NCBI RefSeq assembly: GCF_000499845.2
Contig: NC_023756.2
Coordinates: forward strand, 5,327,306 to 5,391,305
DNA length: 64,000 bases
DNA from: Phaseolus vulgaris
Lineage: Eukaryota > Streptophyta > Magnoliopsida > Fabales > Fabaceae
Direction: 5' to 3'
Shown here: one piece after another, positions 50,061-58,934 of the stretch
Layout of the letters: every line of letters begins with the position of its first letter
How positions within the stretch are numbered: the first letter of the stretch is position 1
Notes under the pieces: generated by a model
Database searches by the model: none
Told to the model about the DNA's origin: nothing
The model's input: the letters and a program-made list of their open reading frames with translations, nothing else
Position numbers and translations under genes: made by a program

Positions 50061-50395
50061 TACATACGGAAATATCCGTACGTAATAATTTTTATTATTT
50101 TTTATTTAATTTTAAAATCAGTTACATACGGAAAACATTCGTATGTAACACTTTTGTTTTTAAATAAAATTATAAATAACTTACATACGGATTGGGTCTG
50201 TATGTAATGTTTCCCGCTTCTTGGCGCCAAAGTTACATACGGATTTTATCCGTATGTAACGACATTTTGCTTACATACGGAAAAATCCGTATGTAATGTT
50301 TATTTACATGCGACATTTTATCCGTATGCAATCCCACTTTACATACGAATTTTTATCCGTATGTAATAATCTGTATGTAATTTGAGTTTTTCTTG
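50055..50395. repeat. Subterminal palindromic repeats, right end of inner CACTA
   Basis: About seven stem-loop units of 28-32 bp follow one another, each TTACATACGGA, a short A/T loop, then TCCGTATGTAA (some arms changed to TTCGTATG or TCTGTATG). In the intact element this block would adjoin the transposase gene start; here it abuts the TNP2 tail directly, which marks the deletion. Confidence 0.9.
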
Positions 50396-50403
50396 TAGTG
50401 AAA

Positions 50404-51343
50404 GTTGTTTGAGAATCCAAACTACCTGATGAATGTAAACACTCTACTACTATTAGATATATCTCCCCAATAAAAAGTTTAAAAGCAAAAGCTATTGTTA
50501 TGCTCTGAATATAGGACACTGTCAATACAACTTTATCAACCATTAAATTTATCTAATTGAGCCAAGTGGACTAGGAGAAACCCGTTATAGAAAGACAAAA
50601 TAATTCCAATCAATGATAATATATCAAATATAAAAAGTTTGGTTTTCTTACAATGCAACATCAATTATAATAAACTTCTAAACAATCTCTATCAAACAAT
50701 ATAGAATCATAAATAACAGTTTCAGTTCATTTAAGAATAACCACTATTTGATTTAAAACTAAGTTCAAAATTCAGAGGAAATATTTTCAGCAACATAGCA
50801 TTTCTTCATACTCTACTCATTAAAATAGAATATACCATCCTGGGAAGCAAGATTGTTTCTTGATTCTGCAAGCAAAAGCTCAACTTCCATTACTTCATCT
50901 TGAAGAGCAGGTACATATGATTCATCCACCTGAACCTAGAGAAATTTAAAACAGAGATATCAACAAGTGATACGTTTTATGCAAACCACTTTGCTACTTT
51001 GTTTATTTAAATAGTAAAGAGAATTATGAAATAATGAAGTAAATTCATGAATGCGTTCACAGAGAAATAACCTTAAAATCCAACAAAATGCTTTAACATC
51101 CAAGTTGAAAAAAAATTACAGATGCAAAAGAAAAAGGCATGGATGAGGATTGATCACCCTCTCAGAGAATCGACTTCTTCCCGTGTTGAAGTATCAAGTG
51201 TTAAGCAATTCTTCATAGTGGATCATCGATTGAACTTTGAGGATAAAATCATGGCCCGCTCCAACTACATTACCACTAAATTAAAATTATGAAAGCTTCA
51301 CAACTTAGTGCTATTGGTGGGTTCTCAATACTAATTATCTTAC
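50404..51343. other. Interior of outer CACTA, right arm
   Basis: This is AT-rich sequence between the inner element and the captured exon. It may hold introns and a second exon of the captured gene (see 50836-50935). No transposase is seen. Confidence 0.5.
50836..50935 (-). other. Possible second captured exon
   Basis: On the minus strand, a CTCTAG acceptor-like site is followed by a frame reading VPALQDEVMEVELLLAE and ending in a G|GTATAT donor-like site. The length is about 100 bp. The composition and splice-like edges suggest an exon fragment, perhaps from the same donor gene as 51344-51642. I do not recognise the family, and chance is possible. Confidence 0.4.
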
Positions 51344-51642
51344 CCCCGTTGCCTTCGACTTCTTCGTTCCCTCCTCGCCGCCATTCCACCTGTCTCCCTC
51401 GCTGCTTTCCTTGTGCCGCTTCGACGACGACACGTACTCGTCAAAGTACTCCCCATTTCCATGTGCCTTCTTCAAATCCAGCCTTCGCTTCTCCCCGGAA
51501 TCTGACTCCTTCGACGCCTTCACTTTACCACTCTCCTCCTTGCTCCTCCGATCCTTCGTGTCGGAATCTCGCTTGGAGTCAGAGTGTTCCCTCGCGTCCG
51601 AGAACTGTGCTTACTCGATTTGTGCTTCGAACTACGCGGCAT
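51344..51642 (-). pseudogene. Captured host gene first exon inside outer CACTA
   Basis: On the minus strand a Kozak-like start at 51642 gives MPRSSKHKSSKHSS. After a 1-bp deletion near 51595 the next frame continues KEESGKVKASKESDSGEKRR, DEYVSSSKRHKESSEGDRW and KKSKATG, ending at a GTAAGA donor (51343). The Ser/Lys/Arg/Glu-rich sequence looks like the N-terminus of a plant nuclear protein family often annotated as zinc finger CCCH domain-containing protein 13-like; that name is from memory and uncertain. The sequence is GC-rich, unlike the element around it, and its 5' UTR (51645-51780) seems included. This fits transduplication by a Pack-CACTA. The frameshift makes it a pseudogene. Confidence 0.68.
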
Positions 51643-51829
51643 CGCGGAGGCGAACCACGGAACAACAAAACCCTAACCGTGGAGTTGAATCGGGAGAAGT
51701 GGAGCATGTCGCGAACAGAAACCCTACTAATAAGGGATTGAGTGAGAGAGAATGAAACGGTTGAACCCTAACAGAGAGAGTCATCGCACTGGATCGCAGA
51801 GACCGATGTCACTCTCATGTTCAGTGGCT

Positions 51830-51984
51830 GATTCGGTTGCTAAACTAACTAACATCACTAAAAATTTATTCGGTCGCTTGCAGATTTGAGACTGAGGGTA
51901 TTCAGTGGCTATTTCAGTCGCAAATTGCGACCACTCATTTTCGATCGCTAAATTCGGTGACTAAATAGTTATTTTCTTGTACTG
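51830..51984. repeat. Subterminal repeats, right side of outer CACTA
   Basis: Words such as TCGGTCGCTTGCAG, AGTCGCAAATTGCGACCA and GATCGCTAAATTCGG are inverted counterparts of those at 42126-42660, ending in TTTTCTTGTACTG. Confidence 0.85.
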
Positions 51985-52006
51985 TATGCATGCTCTACGT
52001 AACTAC

Positions 52007-53833
52007 TGTTGGGTTTAATAGTGCCAAAGTTCAAGAGGGGGGGGGTGAATTGACCTTTTAAAACGTCTTCGCAGAAACAGTGTTTAACCCAGTTTTACAG
52101 AAAATAAATCGATTTATGTGAAAATGAACAGATTTATTTCAGCACTGTTTTTCTGTTTGAAACGCTTTTAATTCAGCAAGATTAATCACAAGATTATGCG
52201 GTGAGAATTTCCAGCAGCACACACACAAATATCATATTTGAAAAAAACAGTGAATCACAGAAACTGCAAGCTTCAATTTCAAGCAATTGATTAAGGTTCA
52301 ATTGATAGCATGCTAATTAATTGAGTTACCTTTGCACACAAGCTGTTCCAGTGGACTTTAACAGACTATGAATGTTCTTCTTGATATTAAGCAATTTTCC
52401 AGAAATTAAGAACACTTAATCACAGAACAGCAAGCTTCAACTTTTAGCAATTTGTTTAAGGTTCAATTAATGATATTGACAGTTTCTTGATCAGTCTATC
52501 ACAGTCAATCTGTTCCACTGGTTTTAGCAGATTCTGTATGTTCTTATCAGATTACAACAGCTTTTTCAGAAATAAAGAACAGTATGCACAGTGCCCAGAA
52601 AGAACAGATTTATTTTCAATTGAACAGATTTATTTCTTTGCTGTTTTATCAATTATGCAGAAACGAAATTGCAGAGAGAGAGAGAGAATGAACACAAGCA
52701 ATTATACTGGTTCACTCAACCTGAGCTACATCCAGTCTTCACCAACAACAGGTGGAAATCACTAAAACACAGTACAATCAAGTACACTTCCCACTGTTCT
52801 TGAAACCTACAAGAACTTAGGTACTCTTGCTGAAAAAACCTATTTCAGCACTCACACACACATCCACTCTCCAAGAACACCAATCAAGAAGAGGATTCAA
52901 CCAAACTTTTACAAGTAATAAGAAGTGAAACGACTACACCTGATTGAGGTAACAAAGATCAGCCTTAAACCAGTAGGCAAGATTGCTAGAACAGTAGCTG
53001 CACCTCACACCAAGCTTTTGGAACCAAACCAAGAACAAGCACTTTGTGATTTTCGAAATCTTTGAAGAACAAATGCTAATCCTTGAAAACACTTAACTCT
53101 CTGCTGTCAAAACTAGTTTTTTGCAAATGTATGAACTGTTTTAATCATTATTAAACTCAGAAAACAAGTTTGCATTTTATAGAAAGCCAGCTTATAACAG
53201 ATTTTTGAAAAACAGTTAAAGCTGTTATAAAATGAACAGATTGAAAATAAAATGAACAGATTTATTTTCAAAAAGCAGTTAGAGAATCTGTTAAGTGAGG
53301 AGATTTAGTCAACCATTCTGGTGCAGAGATAAAACTGAAAACATTTAAGCTTGTCATGGCACCAGAGAGAAAAAGAATCTATTCATTTACAGATGAACAG
53401 ATTTATTTTTCAAAACGAAAACAGAGAAGGTTTAACTATTTGAAACTCAGTCGTTTTGAAAAGAAGAAGACTTAGTCAAAATTCCTGATGCACAAAATCA
53501 AATTTTTACAAGACTTTAGCCAAGGCATCAGTGAACAAAATGAATCTGTTTATTTAGAAAAGAACAGATTTATTTTTATGCAGTAAAACGTGTTTTTGTG
53601 TAAAACATGTGAAAAACAGTTTTAGAAAACTTATGCTTGTTCTTAACACATGGCCAGTGGTTATGAGGTGAGTTACTCAGCAAAAAGCTACTCTTAGACA
53701 ACCTCTAAGCACTAACTAAGACATACTTAAAGCAAAGCACAAAAGCATGGAAAGTACATAAATGTCTTCATCAAACACAACATACAAGTCTTCATCAAAC
53801 ACAATCTTGAAGGGGCAGCAACCATCTTCAACA
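52007..53833. mobile_element. Solo LTR, 1.83 kb
   Basis: The segment starts TGTTGGGTTTAATAG and ends CTTCAACA, giving TGTTG/CAACA inverted ends. The 5-bp target duplication ACTAC lies at 52002-52006 and 53834-53838. It contains no coding region and no internal domain, so it is best read as a solo LTR left by recombination. The length suits the long-LTR Copia elements of legumes (SIRE/Maximus type), which is inference. It has a GGGGGGGGGTGAATTGACC run near the left end and a GAACAGATTTATTT word at least six times (for example 52126, 52602, 52622, 53253, 53394, 53562). Confidence 0.82.
52253..52583. repeat. About 165-bp imperfect tandem duplication inside the solo LTR
   Basis: AATCACAGAAACTGCAAGC at 52253 recurs as AATCACAGAACAGCAAGC at 52418. 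Both are followed by AGCAATT...TTAAGGTTCAATT and later by CTGTTCCA(G/C)TGG and AGAAAT(T/A)AAGAAC. The copies are well diverged. Confidence 0.75.
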
Positions 53834-53838
53834 ACTAC

Positions 53839-54128
53839 ATGGGTTTATTATATATATTCATTTGCACCTTCTAATACTTAAGTTTTAATCAATACCTAGA
53901 GATTTATAAAATATATCGTATCTCAACCAATAAATAAGATTTTTTTTTAACGTTTTCAATAACAAAGTGAATTAAGTTTTGAATTTTTTTTAGAAAATGT
54001 ATTTACATGTTAGGGAAAGAAAATATCCCATACATATTTAACAAGAAAATGCATATAGGAGATAAAAATAAAATTATAATAAATTTTTATGGATATTATT
54101 TTACTAACTTTGTTTCCGTAATTGATTT

Positions 54129-54166
<38 letters not shown>

Positions 54167-54517
54167 TTAAGAGATTTTTTTTAAATGAATGCAACATGAA
54201 TATTTTATTACTAAAATTAAAGTTCTTGTAAATAAAAAAATCATGTTTTATTTTAATATAACAATCATTTCTCTTAAGATTTTTTTTCTTTTTCTCCTAT
54301 GTCATCTATTACTTTTTTATTAAAGTAAGTGTATTTTTACTCATTCTTCTTTGACTTGGTTTTTACGTCTTTCTATGTACCTATATTTCTATGTATCTAT
54401 ATAGAAGTGCATTACACGTGATGTGATTGATTATAGGTTTAGTCTATGTTAGTTTAGGATCTTAGTGATGTTTTTCGATCATTAATCAGAACTTTGTGGT
54501 GCATGTTAGGTCGTCTT
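53839..54517. other. Spacer between solo LTR and Copia element
   Basis: AT-rich, with an (AT)n microsatellite at about 54132-54163. ATACTTAAGTTTTAATCA near 53875 matches sequence at 41466 in the LTR-like region of the Copia remnant. This spacer may therefore hold the rest of that remnant's 3' LTR, displaced by the CACTA and solo-LTR insertions. Confidence 0.5.
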
Positions 54518-54835
54518 TGTTGGAAAAAACGGGTAATTTTCCCACTAAAACAAAACCCTAACAGAGCTACCCGACAAATAATATTGAATAAATAAAGCGG
54601 AATAATAAAATAGATAAAAAGGAAAAACACACCTGAAAATTGTTAACGGAGTTCGACCTGTTTAGCCTATTCTCCGAGCACAGCAAAAACAACTCCCTTT
54701 TATTATTATGAGAGAAGATATTACAAATTGGGATATTCAACAGTGAAGGAGGAGAGTTTAATTTATAACCCTCAAACCTCCTTCCCAAACAATGAACCCA
54801 CCGATGTGGGACTTGGGATTAAGCCAAAATCAACA
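54518..54835 (-). repeat. 3' LTR of the Copia element
   Basis: 318 bp, TGTTGGAAAAAACGGG to CAAAATCAACA. It pairs with 57737-58054; on the minus strand this is the downstream LTR. Confidence 0.95.
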
Positions 54836-54998
54836 AATCTCCACCTTGGCTTAATTTCAAGTCTCACCTAAAACAAATCTTCTCAAAACATAACAAAAAC
54901 AAACTTTACAGTGCTTCAAATTTGCGCCTCCGTGCGCCAACTTCAAATGTGCAAAATATTAACCAAGTCTAAACAATATTCAAACTTGGCCCTTGTAA

Positions 54999-56797
54999 TT
55001 ACCTTGCCTTGTAGCGAACATCTTCTTTATTAGAAAATTCTTCTTTCTTTGCAAATACCCATTTGCACCCAATTGCCTTCTTACCTTTTGGTAATTGTGC
55101 CAACTTCCACGTCTTGTTCTTCTTCAAAGACTGCATCTCCTTTTCCATCGCACCCGCCCAATTACCACTCTCTGAACTCAGAATGGCTTCTGGGTAAGTG
55201 GATGGAATGTCATCAACAACTGGAAGTGCATAGGCAACCATATCCATGAAACGAGCAGGCTTCTGAATATCTCGTCTCTGTCTTCTAACTGCAATTGGCG
55301 CTGATTGTTGTTGAGATTCTTGGGTAGGAACCTCTTCCTCATCTGACTCTTCTTCTGCCATAGGAGAGTCACTTGTGGTATTTCGTGTTGGGATCACCAC
55401 TGTCGGCTCAAACTCCACCTGCTTCCGGGCACACTCCACCTGTTGCGGAGTACTATCAGCTCCTTCTGGATTTACCTTCTTTAACATGGCAGATTCATCA
55501 AAGGTAACATCCCTGCTGATAATCGTCTTCTTTGCCTCTAGACACCACAAACGGTATCCCTTCACTCCAGGACTAAAGCCCATGAAAAGAGCCTTCTTTG
55601 CCCGTGGATCCAACTTTGATTCAATCACATGATAATATGCAATAGAACCAAAAACATGCAAAGAATCATAATCAGTTGCAGGTTTTCCAGACCATACCTC
55701 TAACGGGGTTTTGCCATCTATAGCAGATGATGGCAAACGATTGACGAGATGTTGAGCGTATGTCACAGCCTCAGCCCAAAACTCTCTGCCTAACTCAGCA
55801 TTAGACAACATACAACGAACTTTCTCCACAAGTATCTTGTTCATATGCTCTGACACCCCATTCTGCTGTGGTGTTTTTCTAACAGTGAAGTGCCGAACTA
55901 TGCCACAATCTTGACATACCTTCAGGAACGGATCACTCTTGTATTCTCCTCCATTGTCTGTTCGGAGAACCTTAATCTTCCTTCCTGTCTGGTTTCAACT
56001 TCAGCTTTCCACTTAAGGAAAATTTCAAGCACATCATTTTTGTTCTTCATAGTAAACACCCAAACTCTCCTGGAAAAATCATCCACAAAAGTGACAAAAT
56101 AATGCCTACCTCCGATTGACGGAGTCTTGGCAGGTCCCCACACATCTGAATGCACATAATCCAGAATACCCTTGGTATTGTGAATTGCAGTGTCAAACTT
56201 CACTCTTCGTTGTTTTCCCAGAACACAATGCTCACAAAATTCAAGTTTGCAAGCCTTCGTACCTTTCAACAATCCCTGCTTGGTAAGAATTTGCAAGGAT
56301 TTCTCTCCAGCATGTCCCAACCTCATATGCCACAACTTCGTTGCCTCAGCATCCTTCTTAGAGCTAGAAGTTGCTGCCGTTACTGTCCCCACCACTGTAC
56401 TACCTTGATAGTAATACAAATTGTTCTTCATCACGCCTTTCAACATCACCAGTGCTCCCGAAGTTGCTTTAAGAATTCCATCTCGCATCGTCACAACTAG
56501 GCCTTTAGATTCTAAAGCGCCCAATGAGATGAGATTCTTCTTCAACTTTGGCACGTACCGTACATCCCGCAAAATTCTGGTGGATCCATCATGATTCCGC
56601 AGCTTGATTGAACCTATCCCGACTGTCTTACATGGATTATCATTACCCATGTAAACAACCCCGCCATCGAGTTCTTGAAAATCAAAGAACCATTCCCGAA
56701 TGGGACACATATGATAAGTACAACCTGAATCCAATATCCACTCATCTGGATACGATGATGCTGAAAGCGAGACAATTAAAGAGATATCTGATTCCAC
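54999..56797 (-). pseudogene. Copia pol: protease, integrase and start of reverse transcriptase
   Basis: Protease: EWILDSGCTYHMCP (active-site DSG, near 56727). The GAG-pre-integrase finger is HMRLGHAGEKSLQIL with CEHCVLGKQRRVKF. The integrase core has its first Asp in HSDVWGPAKTPSIGGRHYF. A 1-bp shift near 55990 moves the frame, after which the second Asp (RTDNGGEY) and TPQQNGVSEHMNK with the Glu follow. The later part has PLEVWSGKPATDYDSLHVFG and KALFMGFSPGVKGYR. Reverse transcriptase starts (KTWKLAQLPKGKKAIGCKWV) but stops at 54999, just before non-coding 3' sequence. The YVDD active site and RNase H are missing. No active product is expected. Confidence 0.9.
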
Positions 56798-56839
56798 ATC
56801 ACTTTTGCATTCTGCAACATTTGCATCTTGCGGAACCTT

Positions 56840-57658
56840 CTATTTCTTCTGCAGTTTTGGACAGTCTTTCTTCCAGTGTCCTTTCTCATGACAGAAAGCA
56901 CACTCATCTTTGGCAACGGCTCGACCTTTAGATTTAGACATCCCTCTTCTCTCCTTTGTTTGGCTTTGCTGACGACCTCTTGCCACCAGTGCTTCTTCTG
57001 ATGTCGTTGATTTGGTTTTCATCTTATCCTGCTTTCTCAATTCATGACTATATAAAGCAGAACAAACAGCATCTAACGACACATTCTCCTTCCCGTGAAG
57101 GAGCGTAGTCTCCAAATGTTCAAATTCATCAGGAAGAGATGATAACAACATCAAAGCCAAATCCTCACCCTCAAACTTCACATCTAAATTCAACAGGTCT
57201 GCTACTAATTGATTAAACATAGTGATGTGTGCATTCATAGTAGTACCTTGTTGGTAGTCAAATCGGAACAACCTTTTCTTCATCAGGAGTTTGTTCTGAC
57301 CACTCTTCTTCAGAAAATTGTCCTCCAATGCCTTCCACAGTTTGTGTGCAGAAGTCTCGTTTTTTACAGCGTACTTCTGCTCTCTGGACAGGCAGGATCG
57401 AATAGTTCTGCATGCCAACCGGTTGATGATGCTCCAATCTTTCTCCTCTACCTCTTTTGGTTTCTCTCCTTCAATAGCAATATCAAGACCCTGCTGAAAA
57501 AGAGAGTCAAAGACCTCTCCTTGCCACATGCCAAAATGTCCAGTGCCATCAAATATTTCCACCGCCAATTTCAAGGTGGACACCGGGAACCTCGACCATG
57601 ATGAAGAGGAGTCCGACACTCTGGATACATCCTTGGCTTCTTCTTCTTGATTTGCCAT
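56840..57658 (-). CDS. Copia gag (capsid-type protein with zinc knuckle)
   Basis: 272 codons start MANQEEEAKDVSRVSDSS and have a UBN2/RVT-type gag core: FGMWQGEVFDSLFQQGL (residues about 43-59), then LWKALEDNFLKKSGQNK and LLSSLPDEFEHLETTLLHGK. A C-terminal CCHC knuckle, CAFCHEKGHWKKDC, lies near residue 255. The frame is intact but ends in TAG at 56840-56842. The same frame reopens at once into the protease, so the family polyprotein is cut by this stop. The gag protein alone could still be made. It would package element RNA in virus-like particles in the cytoplasm if expressed. Confidence 0.88.
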   Translation of the reverse strand: MANQEEEAKDVSRVSDSSSSWSRFPVSTLKLAVEIFDGTGHFGMWQGEVFDSLFQQGLDIAIEGEKPKEVEEKDWSIINRLACRTIRSCLSREQKYAVKNETSAHKLWKALEDNFLKKSGQNKLLMKKRLFRFDYQQGTTMNAHITMFNQLVADLLNLDVKFEGEDLALMLLSSLPDEFEHLETTLLHGKENVSLDAVCSALYSHELRKQDKMKTKSTTSEEALVARGRQQSQTKERRGMSKSKGRAVAKDECAFCHEKGHWKKDCPKLQKK

Positions 57659-57722
57659 TACAAACTCAAAATATAATATTCAATATTACAAATAATTTCA
57701 AACAACCCAAGGCGAACCTTCG

Positions 57723-57734
57723 GCTCTGATACCA
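57723..57734 (-). promoter_or_regulatory. Primer binding site of the Copia element
   Basis: The plus strand GCTCTGATACCA is the reverse complement of TGGTATCAGAGC, complementary to the 3' end of plant initiator-methionine tRNA. It sits two to three bases inside the right LTR, on the side expected for a minus-strand element. Confidence 0.93.
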
Positions 57735-57736
57735 CT

Positions 57737-58054
57737 TGTTGGGAAAAACGGGTAATTTTCCCACTAAAACAAAACCCTAACAGAGCTACCCGACAAATAA
57801 TATTGAATAAATAAAGCGGAATAATAAAAGAGATAAAGAGGAAAAACACACCCGAAAATTGTTAACGGAGTTCGGCCTGTTTAGCCTAATCTCCGAGCAC
57901 AGCAAAAACAACTCCCTTTTATTATTATGAGAGAAGATATTACAAATTGGGATATTCAACAGTGAAGGAGGAGAGTTTAATTTATAACCCTCAAACCTCC
58001 TTCCCAAACAATGAACCCACCGATGTGGGACTTGGGATTAAGCCAAAATCAACA
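57737..58054 (-). repeat. 5' LTR of the Copia element
   Basis: 318 bp, TGTTGGGAAAAACGGG to CAAAATCAACA, adjoining the primer site. It should hold the element's promoter, although no core promoter was assigned. Confidence 0.95.
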
Positions 58055-58059
58055 GTCTT

Positions 58060-58934
58060 TGTATATTTATTTTTTTTGGAATTGGAGCTCATATTAGGTA
58101 CTCAACGATCCAATCAGAAAAGGAAAGTTAGACTTGAGTCTCAATAGTAACATGGGTTAGAAGTTCTGAATGTGGAAGTGACTAGGTAACTTAGTTGAAA
58201 TTTCTTATAGGAATTAAGTGTTATTGAATTACATATTGTTTAAATTGATAGGTATTATGAAATTATATTGATGTTTGGAGTTTGTGAGTATTGTTTACTA
58301 CATTAATTGAGCTTGTTTAGATTGATTAAGATGTATTGATAAAATTATGGTTATTATTGATATATGTATGAGTTTATGTTGATATCTGACTTGTTGGTGT
58401 GGACATCTACTTGTTTGAATTGTCTGAATTAGTATGTATACTTATATGAGTAGTTGTAGAAATTTGAATAGGATCAAGTGATTTGAGTAGGGGTGTTAAT
58501 CTTCAAAAACAAGTAGAAAAGGTTCTAAAAACCCTTTTGGGTCACTTGGACCAATTTTAGAATTCCACAAAATATGTATAATTATGCAAATTTGTTGGGT
58601 GAGTCCTATGCTTGTTGGGAAAAATTCATAATTTAGAAAACCCAAGAGCATTAATTGTTGGGCGAATTTGGTTCCAGAAGGCCATTCCCTTTTATAATAA
58701 TAATAATAAGTATAATTATAGTAATTCACACACCTAAGAGAGAACTAATTGTTTTAAAAATCATCATACATATACATATATCAATCGCATCACACTATAC
58801 AACTAACACAACAAATTACTATTGAATCATGTCCATCCAAGAATATAAGAATCTTAAACTATATCTTAATGAAATATAGTGTAATTTGTCACACTTAATG
58901 TCTTTCAGAAGAATCATATTAAGATTATCTTATG
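58060..58934. other. AT-rich spacer, nothing recognised
   Basis: No gene or bounded element is supported. The minus-strand open frame at 58496-58729 is Tyr/Asn-rich from AT-rich triplets and has no family resemblance. Confidence 0.55.

Larger units (their letters stand above)
43934..50400 (-). mobile_element. Inner CACTA transposon, deletion derivative
   Basis: The left end is CATTACAAGAAAAACTCAAA and the right end in reverse complement is CACTACAAGAAAAACTCAAA, so one terminal base is changed. The 3-bp target duplication AAA is present at 43931-43933 and 50401-50403. Both ends carry palindromic ACATACGGA/TCCGTATGT repeats. Coding remains run on the minus strand: a TNP2 tail (49646-50060), then a Transposase_24-type gene (47782-49424). 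The main body of the TNP2 transposase is deleted, so the element is non-autonomous. A hAT element sits at 44337-47701. Confidence 0.93.
42126..51984. mobile_element. Outer CACTA transposon, carrying nested elements
   Basis: The left end is CACTACAAAAAAAAAATCAC. The right end, read in reverse complement, is CAGTACAAGAAAATAAC, which is the CACTAC terminus with one change. Both subterminal regions (42126-42660 and 51830-51984) are packed with TTAGCGACC / GGTCGCTAA words in both orientations, as expected for transposase-binding subterminal repeats. Without the inner element about 3.4 kb remains and no transposase is recognised in it. It carries a probable captured host exon at 51344-51642. The flanking 3-bp sequences (CCT and TAT) do not match, so the target duplication is lost or an end is off by a few bases. 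Confidence 0.82.
54518..58054 (-). mobile_element. Copia LTR retrotransposon, recent, lacking reverse transcriptase
   Basis: The two 318-bp LTRs (54518-54835 and 57737-58054) start TGTTGG and end ATCAACA. By eye they differ at six positions, about 98% identity. The target duplication GTCTT lies at 54513-54517 and 58055-58059. On the minus strand the primer site TGGTATCAGAGC lies two to three bases inside the 5' (right) LTR, and a purine tract (AAGGTGGAGATT) adjoins the 3' (left) LTR. Gag, protease and integrase are present with lesions. Most of the reverse transcriptase and all RNase H are deleted. The element is 3537 bp, shorter than the roughly 5 kb usual for such Copia elements. Confidence 0.95.

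Noticed and set aside
51289..51741. 150-codon plus-strand open frame, Ser/Pro-rich
   Set aside because: It is antisense to the captured exon, whose codon pattern, start and splice donor make sense on the minus strand.
54567..54788. Identical-looking short frames in both LTRs (also 57786-58007)
   Set aside because: They are LTR sequence read by chance on the minus strand, duplicated because the LTRs are duplicated.
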